The notes beneath the pieces are model-generated. The model searched no databases. It was not told where the DNA came from and saw nothing but the letters and a program-made list of their open reading frames with translations. From Marinobacter vinifirmus (lineage in GTDB: Bacteria > Pseudomonadota > Gammaproteobacteria > Pseudomonadales > Oleiphilaceae), in the NCBI RefSeq assembly GCF_002258215.1, contig NZ_NEFY01000003.1, forward strand, positions 248,001 through 312,000: a stretch of DNA of 64,000 nt, in the 5' to 3' direction. Each line of letters starts with the position of its first letter. Position 1 is the first letter of the stretch. Positions 37,503-46,631 of the stretch are shown here, piece by piece. The translations under genes were made by a program, and so were the position numbers.

Positions 37503-38282
37503 TCACCCGGATTGTCGGGTGCTGCCCCGGCGCACGGCCCTCTCCCGCCGGCGTTCACTTTCTGAATGCGCCGAAATCGCTTGCTGCACAAAGCCGATGT
37601 GTTCCCCCGCAATGGCCCTGGCGTCTTCCGCCCGACCTTCCATAATCGCGGAGAACAGCGCCTGGTGTTGCTCAATCAGGCCCTGACGGGTGGCCGCGTC
37701 TTTTGAGTACATGCCACCGATGTTGGTCACGATGTCTTTTTTCAGGAGATTGAACAGGTTGCGCATGGTGTGCAGCAGCACTACGTTGTGGCTGGCTTCG
37801 GCGATAGCCATATGGAAGCCGGCATCTGCGGCACCTTCCCGCTCGATATTTTCCTCGCTGGGTGACCGGTAGCAATTGTCCAGTTCCTGCCATGCCCGGG
37901 TGAGCAGTTCCTTGTCTACCTCGGTGGCACGTTGGGCCGCGTAATAGGCGCAGTCTGCTTCGAGTGTGCGGCGAAACTCCAGTAAATCCCGATGGGCTTC
38001 AGGGCGATTCTCCAGTAGCAGGACCAGCGGGTCACTGAAGCTGGAGCCCAGACTTTCTGTTACGAAATTCCCGCCTCCCTGCCGACTGGTCAGCAGACCT
38101 TTGGCGGCCAGCCTTTGCACGGCTTCACGCAGGGAAGGTCGGGACACCCCGAACTGTTCTGCCAACACCCGCTCCGGCGGCAGCCGCTGGCCGGGCTTGA
38201 GAGCGCCTTCCAGAATCATGGTTTCCAGTTGTTCCACGATGGTGTCGGCCAGTCGCCTGGGTGCAATGTGGTTAATCGGCAT
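37503..38282 (-). CDS. lldR: FadR-subfamily GntR regulator of lactate use (LldR/PdhR-like)
   Basis: A 259-residue regulator: an N-terminal winged helix-turn-helix (residues about 8-75, with LKPGQRLPPERVLAEQFGVSRPSLREA) and a C-terminal FCD domain of six or seven helices with metal/ligand-site histidines (AGFHMAIAEASHN and a later EQH). The FCD group senses lactate, pyruvate or related acids. It is divergent from the lactate permease-lutABC operon, and two TTGGT...ACCAA palindromes lie in the gap, as for LldR of E. coli. Binding of lactate (rather than pyruvate) is inferred from context. Confidence 0.9.
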   Translation of the reverse strand: MPINHIAPRRLADTIVEQLETMILEGALKPGQRLPPERVLAEQFGVSRPSLREAVQRLAAKGLLTSRQGGGNFVTESLGSSFSDPLVLLLENRPEAHRDLLEFRRTLEADCAYYAAQRATEVDKELLTRAWQELDNCYRSPSEENIEREGAADAGFHMAIAEASHNVVLLHTMRNLFNLLKKDIVTNIGGMYSKDAATRQGLIEQHQALFSAIMEGRAEDARAIAGEHIGFVQQAISAHSESERRRERAVRRGSTRQSG

Positions 38283-38300
38283 GTTGGTTCCCGCATTTAA

Positions 38301-38317
38301 AATTGGTCTGACCAAAA
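38301..38317. promoter_or_regulatory. LldR-type operator, regulator-proximal
   Basis: AATTGGTCTGACCAAAA: a TTGGT-N3-ACCAA palindrome (38303-38315) lying 19 bases upstream of the regulator start. It is suited to autoregulation and to cooperation with the second site 140 bases away. Confidence 0.75.
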
Positions 38318-38440
38318 ATATTTAATGCTTGTTTGTACCTGTTTTTCGGGGGGTTCTACAAGTCCTTAAGACTAATGTCTTAACGGGTCGTTTTGACAGA
38401 CAGAGGGTTGCTCAAATAATGTGCCCTACCTCTTTTTGTA

Positions 38441-38457
38441 AATTGGTAATACCAATT
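38441..38457. promoter_or_regulatory. LldR-type operator, permease-proximal
   Basis: AATTGGTAATACCAATT is a perfect 7-3-7 palindrome, 41 bases upstream of the lactate permease start. It matches the known PdhR/LldR consensus ATTGGT-N3-ACCAAT. Confidence 0.85.
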
Positions 38458-38498
38458 GATCAAAAGTATCAACTAACAAGAAAACGCTGGAGAACATC

Positions 38499-40190
38499 AT
38501 GTCATCCGGATTACTCGCCCTGTTGGCATTTGCCCCCATCCTGCTGGCCGGGGTTCTGTTACTTGGATTGCGCTGGCCCGCCCGCAACGCGATGCCCGTT
38601 GTTTTCCTGGCTACGGCCGTCCTCGGCTATACAGCCTGGGACATGACCTTCAACCGGATTGTCGCCTCTACCCTGCAAGGGCTTGTTATCACCATCGGCG
38701 TGTTGTGGATTATTTTCGGCGCCATCCTGCTGCTGAACACCCTGAAGCACTCCGGTGCTATTGCTACCATCCGTTCAGGTTTCACTAATATCACGCCAGA
38801 CCGCCGCATTCAGGCCATCATTATCGTCTGGTTGTTTGGCAGCTTTATCGAAGGGGCCTCAGGGTTTGGTACGCCGGCAGCTATTGTGGCGCCGTTGCTG
38901 GTAGCTGTCGGCTTTCCGGCCATGGCTGCGGTTATGCTCGGTATGATGGTACAGAGCACGCCGGTTTCGTTTGGCGCGGTGGGCACGCCTATCATTGTGG
39001 GGGTTACCACCGGCCTTGACCAGGCGACCATTTCCGGCCAGTTGTTGGCCAATGGTTCTGATTGGGACGCCTACCTGCAGCTGATCACTTCTGAAGTAGT
39101 AGTGACCCACGGTGTTGTGGGCGTGTTCATGCCCGTGTTGATGGCCGTTATGATGACTCGCTTCTTCGGTCGCAACAAAAGCTGGATGGAAGGTCTGGAA
39201 GTGTTGCCGTTTGCCCTGTTTGCCGGCGTCGCCTTCGTGGTGCCCTACGTTATCACCGGTATGCTGCTGGGGCCGGAGTTCCCGTCGTTGCTGGGCGGCC
39301 TGATCGGCCTGGCGATTGTCACGTTTGCGGCCAGGAAAGGCTTTCTGATTCCGAAGAAAACCTGGGACTTTGCCGGGCGTGAAGACTGGCCGGCCGAGTG
39401 GGTTGGCAAGCTGGAAATGAAACTGGAAGACATCGCCGCCCACCCCATGAGTGGCTTTCGTGCCTGGTTACCGTATGTTCTGATGGGTGCGATTCTGGTG
39501 ATCAGCCGCACCGTGGAGTCGGTGAAAGACTTCTTCGTCAGCATTGGCGTATCCTTCTCGAACATTCTGGGTGAGGCCGGTGTCAGCGCCGGTGTGCAGC
39601 CACTGTATCTGCCTGGCGGCATTCTGGTGATGGTGGTGATAGCCACCTTCTTCATCCACCGAATGAGCACCCGGGCCATGGGTGAAGCCCTGAAAGAGTC
39701 GGGCGGGGTGTTGCTCAGCGCGGGTTTTGTACTGCTGTTCACCATTCCGATGGTGCGGATCATGATCAACTCCGGCGTCAACCTGGCCGACCTGCCAAGC
39801 ATGCCGCTGGCCATGGCCACCTGGGTGGCGGATTCTGTGGGCGGCATCTATCCCTTCCTGGCGCCTATGGTCGGTGCGTTGGGTGCTTTCCTTGCCGGCT
39901 CCAATACCGTATCGAACATGATGTTCAGCCAGTTCCAGTTTGGTGTTGCCCAGGGCCTCGGGTTGTCTACGGCACTGATGGTGGCGGTGCAGGCTGTTGG
40001 TGCAGCCGCCGGCAACATGATTGCTATTCACAACGTTGTTGCGGCCTCTGCCACAGTGGGCTTGCTGGGCCGTGAAGGGCAGACGCTTCGGAAAACCATT
40101 CGCCCGACCATCTACTATCTTGTAATGACCGGTGTGGTTGCCTTGGTGGCAGCCTATGCTTTGGGCGTTACCGACCCTTTGATGAACTGA
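38499..40190 (+). CDS. lldP: L-lactate permease (LctP/LldP family)
   Basis: A 563-residue proton-coupled lactate permease with about thirteen helices. Family hallmarks are [38 protein letters not shown] and the C-terminal [19 protein letters not shown]. It is followed after 56 bases by lutABC, so import and oxidation of lactate are encoded together. The promoter region carries the GntR operator described above. Confidence 0.95.
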   Translation: MSSGLLALLAFAPILLAGVLLLGLRWPARNAMPVVFLATAVLGYTAWDMTFNRIVASTLQGLVITIGVLWIIFGAILLLNTLKHSGAIATIRSGFTNITPDRRIQAIIIVWLFGSFIEGASGFGTPAAIVAPLLVAVGFPAMAAVMLGMMVQSTPVSFGAVGTPIIVGVTTGLDQATISGQLLANGSDWDAYLQLITSEVVVTHGVVGVFMPVLMAVMMTRFFGRNKSWMEGLEVLPFALFAGVAFVVPYVITGMLLGPEFPSLLGGLIGLAIVTFAARKGFLIPKKTWDFAGREDWPAEWVGKLEMKLEDIAAHPMSGFRAWLPYVLMGAILVISRTVESVKDFFVSIGVSFSNILGEAGVSAGVQPLYLPGGILVMVVIATFFIHRMSTRAMGEALKESGGVLLSAGFVLLFTIPMVRIMINSGVNLADLPSMPLAMATWVADSVGGIYPFLAPMVGALGAFLAGSNTVSNMMFSQFQFGVAQGLGLSTALMVAVQAVGAAAGNMIAIHNVVAASATVGLLGREGQTLRKTIRPTIYYLVMTGVVALVAAYALGVTDPLMN

Positions 40191-40246
40191 TCTGAAACAA
40201 CGGGCAGGGCTGCCACGCAGCCTGAAGAACCCGGAGGCAATAACTG

Positions 40247-41074
40247 ATGACTGAGCTGTTCTACGACGCCGCCCCCAATGCCACCCGCGTGGCTCCTGAG
40301 CGACCCGCGCCACGAACGTATCCGGCCAAGCCGGCCGAGGTCACGCTGTTCGGCACCTGCGTGGTGGACCTTTTCTTTCCCGAGGCCGGCCTGGATGCCA
40401 TCCGCCTGCTGGAGCGGGAAGGCATTCGCGTGCACTTTCCGCAGGAACAATCCTGCTGCGGCCAGCCGGCCTGGACTTCCGGCTACGTGAATGAGGCCCG
40501 GGAGGTGGCGCGTGCACAGCTCAACCTGCTGGACAACGGTATGCCGGTGGTGGTGCCCTCCGGCTCCTGTGCCGGTATGTTCCGGCAGCATTACCGGGAA
40601 GTGTTTGCGGAAGAGCCGGATACCCTCAAGCGTGTGGATAACCTGGCTGAACGCACCTTCGAGCTGACTGAGTTTCTGCTGCACGTATGCAAGGTGGACT
40701 GGCAGGATCTCGGCCAGCCGACGCAGATTGCCCTGCACACCTCCTGTTCCGCCCGTCGGGAAATGAACACCCACCTGCACGCCCGGGAGTTGCTGGGTAA
40801 GCTGGCGAACGTCAAGCGGCTGGACCATGACCACGAAAGCGAGTGCTGCGGGTTTGGCGGCACTTTCTCCGTGCGCATGCCGGAAGTGTCCGGGGCCATG
40901 GTGCTCGACAAAACCCGTTCGTTGCGGGAATCCGGTGCAGCGGAAATGGTAACCGCTGATGGCGGCTGCCTGCTCAACATCAACGGCTCCCTGGAAAAAC
41001 AGAAACAGACGTTCCGGGGCCGGCATCTGGCCAGCTTTCTTTGGGAGCGGGTGAGTGGAGAGGTGAAATCATGA
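40247..41074 (+). CDS. lutA: lactate utilisation protein LutA (Fe-S oxidoreductase subunit)
   Basis: A 275-residue protein with two CCG domains (QSCCGQPAW near residue 70 and ECCGFGGTF near residue 205), the cysteine-rich motifs that bind iron-sulfur or link to flavin partners in LutA/GlpC/HdrB proteins. Together with LutB and LutC it forms the NAD-independent L-lactate dehydrogenase complex that makes pyruvate. It overlaps lutB by 4 bases. Confidence 0.94.
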   Translation: MTELFYDAAPNATRVAPERPAPRTYPAKPAEVTLFGTCVVDLFFPEAGLDAIRLLEREGIRVHFPQEQSCCGQPAWTSGYVNEAREVARAQLNLLDNGMPVVVPSGSCAGMFRQHYREVFAEEPDTLKRVDNLAERTFELTEFLLHVCKVDWQDLGQPTQIALHTSCSARREMNTHLHARELLGKLANVKRLDHDHESECCGFGGTFSVRMPEVSGAMVLDKTRSLRESGAAEMVTADGGCLLNINGSLEKQKQTFRGRHLASFLWERVSGEVKS

Positions 41075-42516
41075 GCCAGCGTATACCGGTAAAAGAACTC
41101 ACCGACAGCTTCCGTGGCCGCGCGGTGGGCGCCCTGGCCGACGATCAGCTGCGCACCAACTTCCGCATCGCCATGGATTCTCTGATGCAGAAGCGCGCCG
41201 ATGCCTTCCCGGACGAGGAAGAACGCGAAGGCCTGCGGGAGCTGGGCAACCACATCAAGGCCCGGGCGCTGTCCCGGTTGCCGGACCTGCTTGAACAACT
41301 GGAAACCAGGCTGACCGCCAACGGTGTGAAGGTGCACTGGGCCGAGACCACCGAAGAGGCCAACCGGATTGTCCATTCCATCATCGAGGCGAAGCAAGGC
41401 TCTCAGGTGGTGAAGGGCAAGTCCATGGTCAGCGAAGAAATGGAGATGAACGACTACCTGGCCGACCGCAATATCGAGTGCCTGGAGTCCGACATGGGCG
41501 AGTACATCGTCCAACTGGATGGCGAAAAGCCGTCCCACATCATCATGCCTGCGATTCACAAGAACCGCTTTCAGGTCTCCAAACTGTTCCACGACAAACT
41601 GGGCGTGGATGAGACCGAGGATGTGAACGAGCTGATCCAGATTGGCCGGCGCACCCTGCGCCAGAAATTTCTGGAAGCGGATGTCGGGGTGTCTGGCGTC
41701 AACTTCGCCATTGCCGAAACCGGCACCTTGCTGCTGGTGGAAAACGAAGGCAATGGCCGCATGAGCACCACGGCGCCGCCGGTGCACATTGCGGTCACCG
41801 GTATCGAAAAGGTGGTGGAAAACCTGCGGGACGTGGTGCCCCTGTTGTCGTTGCTGACCCGCTCCGCATTGGGCCAGCCGATCACCACCTACGTGAACAT
41901 GATTTCCGGCCCGCGCAAGGCGGATGAGCTGGATGGTCCGGAGGAAGTTCACCTGGTGCTGCTGGACAACGGCCGCAGTGGTGCCTTTGCCGACGCCCAG
42001 TTGCGCCAGACCCTGAACTGCATTCGCTGTGGCGCCTGTATGAACCACTGCCCGGTGTATGCCCGGGTGGGTGGCCACACCTATGGTGAAGTGTATCCGG
42101 GGCCGATCGGCAAGATTATTACGCCGCACATGGTGGGCCTGCACAAGGTGCCGGATCATCCCAGCGCGTCTTCGCTGTGTGGCGCCTGTGGCGAAGTGTG
42201 CCCGGTGAAGATTCCGATCCCGGAAATGCTGCAGCGGTTGCGCCAGGAAAACGTGAAAAGCCCCGCTGAACAGCCGAAAGTGAAAGACGGTGGCGCCAAA
42301 TATTCCCGCAAGGAGCGGGCGATCTGGCGCTTCTGGGCCAGCCTGAATACGTCGCCGGTGTTTTACCGCCTGTTCCTGTGGGGCGCGACCCGTTTTGGCA
42401 AACTGGCACCGAAAAACGTCGGCCCCTGGACCGAGAACCACTCGGCGCCGGTGCCGGCTCGCCGGTCTTTGCATGACCTGGCCAAAGCCCATTTGAACCA
42501 GGGGGATCAGCGATGA
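41071..42516 (+). CDS. lutB: lactate utilisation protein LutB (LUD and 4Fe-4S subunit)
   Basis: A 481-residue protein. Residues about 70-290 form a LUD domain; after about residue 310 come two 4Fe-4S motifs (CIRCGACMNHCPVY and CGACGEVCPVKIP), then a C-terminal LutB extension. ATG 41071 has GGAGAGG upstream. The overlaps with lutA and lutC show a single translation unit. It is the electron-transfer core of the lactate-oxidising complex. Confidence 0.95.
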   Translation: MSQRIPVKELTDSFRGRAVGALADDQLRTNFRIAMDSLMQKRADAFPDEEEREGLRELGNHIKARALSRLPDLLEQLETRLTANGVKVHWAETTEEANRIVHSIIEAKQGSQVVKGKSMVSEEMEMNDYLADRNIECLESDMGEYIVQLDGEKPSHIIMPAIHKNRFQVSKLFHDKLGVDETEDVNELIQIGRRTLRQKFLEADVGVSGVNFAIAETGTLLLVENEGNGRMSTTAPPVHIAVTGIEKVVENLRDVVPLLSLLTRSALGQPITTYVNMISGPRKADELDGPEEVHLVLLDNGRSGAFADAQLRQTLNCIRCGACMNHCPVYARVGGHTYGEVYPGPIGKIITPHMVGLHKVPDHPSASSLCGACGEVCPVKIPIPEMLQRLRQENVKSPAEQPKVKDGGAKYSRKERAIWRFWASLNTSPVFYRLFLWGATRFGKLAPKNVGPWTENHSAPVPARRSLHDLAKAHLNQGDQR

Positions 42517-43184
42517 GCGCCCGCAGTAACATTCTGAACAAGCTCCGCGCTGGCCTGGCCGGCACTACGCCCCGGCCGGATGATTTCAATGAAGGGCTGG
42601 TCACCCGGCCTTGGCAATACGCGCCGGAAGACCGGATTGCCCGTTTGCGTTCGCTGATGGAAGCGGTGCACACCGAAATTCACCAGCTGACCACCGAGGA
42701 ATGGCCCGCCAGGGTTCAGGAATTGCTGGAAAGTCGCGGTCTTAAGAATGTGCTCTATGCCCCGGGTACCGAGCACGGCAAGCAGCTGGCGGAGCACTGG
42801 CAGCGTGCGGAGCCCAGACCGGAGCTGTTGGTCTATGACCGCCCCATTGAGGAATGGAAGGAGGAACTGTTCTGGCAGGTGGATGCCAGCGTCACCGGCA
42901 CTGTGGGGGGCATTGCAGCTACTGGCTCACTGGTGCTCTGGCCGGACCGCCATGATCCGCGCCTGATGAGCCTGCTGCCGCCGCTGCACATTGCCCTGCT
43001 CAAGGCCAGTGAAGTGGAAGACAACCTGTATGGCATGATGCAAAAACAGAACTGGTCTGCGGGTTTGCCGACGAACCTGTTACTTGTGTCAGGCCCTTCC
43101 AAGACCGCGGATATCGAACAGGTGCTGGCTTACGGGGCCCATGGCCCGAAAGAGCTGGTGGTCCTCATCCTTGAGGACGCCTGA
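42513..43184 (+). CDS. lutC: lactate utilisation protein LutC (LUD domain)
   Basis: A 223-residue LUD-domain protein, the third subunit of the lactate-oxidising complex. The segments ASVTGTVGGIAATGSLVLW and LLPPLHIALLKASEV are typical. It overlaps lutB by 4 bases and ends 8 bases before the convergent nitroreductase gene. Confidence 0.94.
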   Translation: MSARSNILNKLRAGLAGTTPRPDDFNEGLVTRPWQYAPEDRIARLRSLMEAVHTEIHQLTTEEWPARVQELLESRGLKNVLYAPGTEHGKQLAEHWQRAEPRPELLVYDRPIEEWKEELFWQVDASVTGTVGGIAATGSLVLWPDRHDPRLMSLLPPLHIALLKASEVEDNLYGMMQKQNWSAGLPTNLLLVSGPSKTADIEQVLAYGAHGPKELVVLILEDA

Positions 43185-43192
43185 GGGAGGGG

Positions 43193-43930
43193 TTATTTAA
43201 CCCCGAAGCCCCGCTTGTTCAGGAAATCCTTCATGTGCGGCCGGAGCTTGCTGGTAAACAGCGGCTTCAGCTGCTCGGACCAGTTGGTGTCCTTGTTGCC
43301 GCCGGTGCGCTCCAGGTAGTACTGGTGCATGGTGTCGTCAAAGCTGGCCACCAGGGCTTCGTCGTCAGAATCGTCGTAGGCGTCTTGTTTCAGGATGGCG
43401 GCCAGGGGCAGCCGAGGTTTCACTTCCGGATCCTGGTCCGGGTAGCCGAGGCACAGGCCAAATACCGGGTACACATGTTCCGGCAGGTTGAGCAGTTCGC
43501 TGACTTCCTGCGGGTTGTTGCGAATACCGCCGATATAGCAGATGCCCAGCCCTTCGGATTCAGCCGCTACCACCACATTCTGGGCGATCAGTGCGGCGTC
43601 AACGCTGGCTACCAGCAGCTGCTCGGTCATGCCCCGGACCACCTCGGCGCCGGCTTTCTCGGCGGATTCCGTAGCGCGCTTCATATCGGCACAGAACACC
43701 AGGAAGTCCGAACAGGTTTCGATATAGGCCTGGCCGCCGGCCAGTTCAGCCAGCTTCTTCCGCTTTTCCGGATTGACCACGTGAATAATGGTGTAGGCCT
43801 GCACGTGGTTGGAGGTGGCGGCACACTGGCCGGCGCGGATCAGTTCTTCAAACAGCTCCCGGGGAATCTGTTGATCCTTGAACTTGCGGATGGAACGGTG
43901 GGATTTCAGGAGTTCAATGGTCGGATTCAT
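43193..43930 (-). CDS. nfsA: oxygen-insensitive NADPH nitroreductase/flavin reductase, NfsA type
   Basis: A 245-residue FMN-binding oxidoreductase. The opening HRSIRKFKDQQIP and the segment GQCAATSNHVQAYTIIHV are the FMN-contact parts of the NfsA/Frp group, and GLGICYIGGIRNNPQEVSELL is the conserved middle. It should reduce nitroaromatics, quinones or flavins with NADPH. It is a single gene, convergent to lutC. Confidence 0.92.
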   Translation of the reverse strand: MNPTIELLKSHRSIRKFKDQQIPRELFEELIRAGQCAATSNHVQAYTIIHVVNPEKRKKLAELAGGQAYIETCSDFLVFCADMKRATESAEKAGAEVVRGMTEQLLVASVDAALIAQNVVVAAESEGLGICYIGGIRNNPQEVSELLNLPEHVYPVFGLCLGYPDQDPEVKPRLPLAAILKQDAYDDSDDEALVASFDDTMHQYYLERTGGNKDTNWSEQLKPLFTSKLRPHMKDFLNKRGFGVK

Positions 43931-44034
43931 AGCCCCTCGTCTGAGTCAGGAAAAAAGAGACGATAGCTTGCTTAACAGAGCGGGCGCAACCGGACGAAGG
44001 TGGGTAGTTGCCGCAGCGGGCTGGCCACAGACAC

Positions 44035-44062
44035 AAAAAAGGCGCGCCGGGTGGCGCGCCTT
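44035..44062 (-). terminator. rho-independent terminator after the dihaem peroxidase
   Basis: A perfect GGCGCGCC palindromic stem (44041-44048 with 44053-44060) is followed, reading leftward, by six T residues. It lies 24 bases past the peroxidase stop. Confidence 0.85.
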
Positions 44063-44085
44063 GGCAGGGGGAACGAATCCGGTAA

Positions 44086-45135
44086 TTACGGAATCATGTC
44101 CACCGGCTTGGGAGTGTCAGCAGTGCTCGGCGGCAGCACCGGATAGGTGACCTCCGGAATGTTGCCGGTCAGGGTTTTGAGGAACGCCACGATGGATTTC
44201 ACTTCGCTGTCGTTCAGTTCGGTACCCAGTTGGGCAGTGCCCATAACCGCAACGGCTTCTTCCAGGCTCCAGACGGCGCCGGAGTGGAAATACGGCGCGG
44301 TCAGTTCGATGTTGCGCAGTGGTGATGCCCGGAATACATACTCGTCAGAGGCGGTTTCGGTTACGGAGAAACGGCCCTTGTCGCCAGCGGGCAGGATTTC
44401 AGCACCGGGCTTGGCTACCAGGCCGAACGGATAGTAGTTCTGGCCGCCGACGTTCATGCCACTGTGGCAGGCGGTACAGCCGCGATCCATAAACAGGGCC
44501 AGGCCTTCTTTTTCCTTCTCGTTCAGGGCAGCAGAGTCTCCACGCAGGTATTTGTCGAAAGGCGCTTCCGGTGTGATCAGCGTTGCTTCATAGGCTTCGA
44601 TGGCGACCACCATGTTATCGAAGGTGACCGGGTTGTCCTGGCCCGGGAAGGCGTCTTCGAAGCGCTCGATATACTCGGGCATGCTGTTGAGGGTGGAAAC
44701 CACGCGGTCCGGGGTGCTGCTCATCTCAACACCGGCCTGTACCGGCCCTTTTGCCTGTTCGGCCAGGTCTGCGGCGCGGCCATCCCAGAACTGTGCTGCG
44801 TTGAACACCGCGTTGAACACGGTCGGAGAGTTACGGGGGCCTTTCTGCCAGCCGTGGCCGATAGAGGTGGGCAATTCGTCATCGCCGCCCAGACCTACGT
44901 TGTGGCAGGTGTTACAGCTGATCAGATGGCTGGAAGACAGGCGCGGTTCAAAGAACAGCATCTTGCCCAGCTCAACCTTGGCCTGGGTCAGTTCATTGCC
45001 GTCGATAACCGGGGGATACTTCGGGATTGGCTCGAACATGCTGTTGGCACGATCCATCAGGTCGTCGGCCATTGCGGAGCCGGCCATCATACCAAGGCTT
45101 ATGGCCAGGGCTTTTACCAGGGGGCGTTTGATCAT
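44086..45135 (-). CDS. dihaem cytochrome c peroxidase (CcpA/MauG superfamily)
   Basis: A 349-residue periplasmic enzyme with a signal peptide (GSAMADD) and two haem motifs, CNTCH (74-78) and CTACH (220-224). The inter-haem Trp (FWDGRA) and the distal segment are present. It should reduce hydrogen peroxide with electrons from cytochromes, or act as a MauG-like oxidase. The ATG at 45135 has AAGGAGA upstream; a start 21 bases earlier is less likely. It is divergent from the periplasmic rhodanese gene. Confidence 0.92.
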   Translation of the reverse strand: MIKRPLVKALAISLGMMAGSAMADDLMDRANSMFEPIPKYPPVIDGNELTQAKVELGKMLFFEPRLSSSHLISCNTCHNVGLGGDDELPTSIGHGWQKGPRNSPTVFNAVFNAAQFWDGRAADLAEQAKGPVQAGVEMSSTPDRVVSTLNSMPEYIERFEDAFPGQDNPVTFDNMVVAIEAYEATLITPEAPFDKYLRGDSAALNEKEKEGLALFMDRGCTACHSGMNVGGQNYYPFGLVAKPGAEILPAGDKGRFSVTETASDEYVFRASPLRNIELTAPYFHSGAVWSLEEAVAVMGTAQLGTELNDSEVKSIVAFLKTLTGNIPEVTYPVLPPSTADTPKPVDMIP

Positions 45136-45378
45136 CGTTCTCTCCTTATGAGACAAGTTGGTCTCTCTGAACTAAATCTAACAAACCACCCGGTAACTGC
45201 ACGAACTATTGGTAACAGTCGGCAGCGAAATTGACGGTCGTCAATTTATGTTTTTTGTCATGACAACCCAGCTTCGGGTGCGACATTTCGCCGCGAGTTT
45301 GGCGTGCCTGTTGGCTGTCCAAGTCATGGTTATATCGTTAATCTCGTGGTGAAACTTGGAAAGCCTCAGGAGAGTGTG

Positions 45379-45924
45379 ATGAAGAAGTTCATGTTAACGG
45401 CGTTACTGGCTTTCGGTATGGTGGCCGGAGCCCAGGCAGAGGAGGCGTTGTCACTGACGCCGGAAGACACCTATAAAATGGTTCAGGAACAGGGCGATGA
45501 AATGCTGTTCATCGACGTTCGGGATCCGGTGGAGATCATGTTCATCGGCTTCACCAATGCGGTGGACCAGAACATCCCGTTCCAACTGGTAGACCGCACC
45601 CGCTTCAACGACGAGAAGCAGGTTTTTGCCATGGACCTGAACGAGAACTTCGTGGCTGAGGTAGATGCCGCGCTGGAAGCCAAGGGCCTGGATCGTGACT
45701 CGCTGATTGTGACCATGTGCCGCTCTGGCTCTGCCCGTGGTAAGCCCAGCGCCGACTACCTGCTGGAACAGGGTTTTACCAATGTGAAGTACGTGGACAA
45801 CGGCTTCCAGGGTAGCACTGCGAAAGAAGGTGAGAAGAAGGGGATGCGCGTGGTGAACGGCTGGCAGAATTCCGGCCTGCCCTGGGCATCCAAGGCTAAT
45901 CCTGAAAAGATCTACCGTCCGTGA
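45379..45924 (+). CDS. periplasmic rhodanese-like sulfurtransferase
   Basis: A 181-residue exported protein (signal peptide ending AQA-EEA) with one rhodanese domain. The active-site loop is CRSGSARG, so the persulfide-carrying cysteine is intact. The substrate-side insert (PFQLVDRTRFNDEKQVF) is longer than in minimal rhodaneses. AGGAGA lies 5 bases before ATG 45379. Its neighbours are a periplasmic DsrE-like protein and an octahaem tetrathionate-reductase-type cytochrome, pointing to sulfane-sulfur handling outside the cytoplasm. Confidence 0.9.
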   Translation: MKKFMLTALLAFGMVAGAQAEEALSLTPEDTYKMVQEQGDEMLFIDVRDPVEIMFIGFTNAVDQNIPFQLVDRTRFNDEKQVFAMDLNENFVAEVDAALEAKGLDRDSLIVTMCRSGSARGKPSADYLLEQGFTNVKYVDNGFQGSTAKEGEKKGMRVVNGWQNSGLPWASKANPEKIYRP

Positions 45925-45930
45925 TTGTTC

Positions 45931-45954
45931 GGGTGCCCGCCATGGCGGGCACCC
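45931..45954. terminator. bidirectional hairpin between rhodanese and DsrE-like genes
   Basis: A perfect 11-bp inverted repeat (45931-45941 with 45944-45954) lies between two convergent genes. It has no T run, so termination efficiency is uncertain. Confidence 0.65.
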
Positions 45955-45971
45955 TGATCTGTCTTATTCCA

Positions 45972-46436
45972 TCAGAAACTGAATGTGCGGATTTTGCGAT
46001 CCAGCATCTGGCCGGCCATTTGCGGGGGCATGGCAACGCCAACGCCGTCGATCAGATCGTCCTTGCCGTACTCGCTGTTGGGCAGGTACAGGGCGCATAC
46101 GTTGGCGGTACCACCGGCTTTCAGCAGGCCGCGGAGCATCTGCCCCGGGGTCACATTTTTAGGCGCCAGGGCCTCGGCTTCATAGGACTTCAGGGCCAGG
46201 TCGCCGGCTTCGTCGCACAGCAGTACGTTCACCCTGGCACCCTGCTCGGCCATGGTGTTGGCCAGTACCATGGCCATGCCCTGGGTCTGGTTGGAGTCGC
46301 TGGACAGGATTACCAGTACTTCGTCTACGTTGTTGCCCTTGTTGGCGCGGTTGTCTTTTTGCTTCTCGGCCATGGCGTGGGCGGGGGCCAGGGCTACGAG
46401 CATTGCGAGGGTAAAAACCTTGAGTACATTCGACAT
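45972..46436 (-). CDS. exported DsrE/DsrF-like protein
   Basis: A 154-residue protein with a signal peptide (HAMAEKQ) and a DsrE-like domain (EVLVILSSDSNQTQGMAMVLANTMAEQGARVNVLLCDEAGDLAL). DsrE proteins carry sulfur on a cysteine in the cytoplasm; this one is predicted to be periplasmic. Cys residues lie in LLCDEA and NVCALYL. An AAGGAG ribosome site lies 7 bases upstream of the ATG. It is convergent with the rhodanese and divergent from the octahaem cytochrome. A periplasmic sulfur carrier is a reasonable inference, not a proven role. Confidence 0.85.
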   Translation of the reverse strand: MSNVLKVFTLAMLVALAPAHAMAEKQKDNRANKGNNVDEVLVILSSDSNQTQGMAMVLANTMAEQGARVNVLLCDEAGDLALKSYEAEALAPKNVTPGQMLRGLLKAGGTANVCALYLPNSEYGKDDLIDGVGVAMPPQMAGQMLDRKIRTFSF

Positions 46437-46631
46437 GGGTGTGCTCCTTTTAAGTTTGTCTTCCTGATCAATATAGACGCGTCGAATTCTGCGGTTCAGT
46501 GACATTGTCACTGTTCGTTGATGACAGGTGGCATAGATTGATCTTGCTCAAGTCTCAATCAGGTAGGCCTGCAAGCGTCAGATAGCGGGCTAAACTTACA
46601 GGCAGGTCTTCGGGATGGGCGGGTGATTGCT

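Noticed and set aside
40591..42492. 633-codon open frame on the minus strand across lutA and lutB
   Set aside because: It is antisense to two well-matched genes, has low-complexity His/Gln/Arg-rich translation and no ribosome site; it is a by-product of high GC3.
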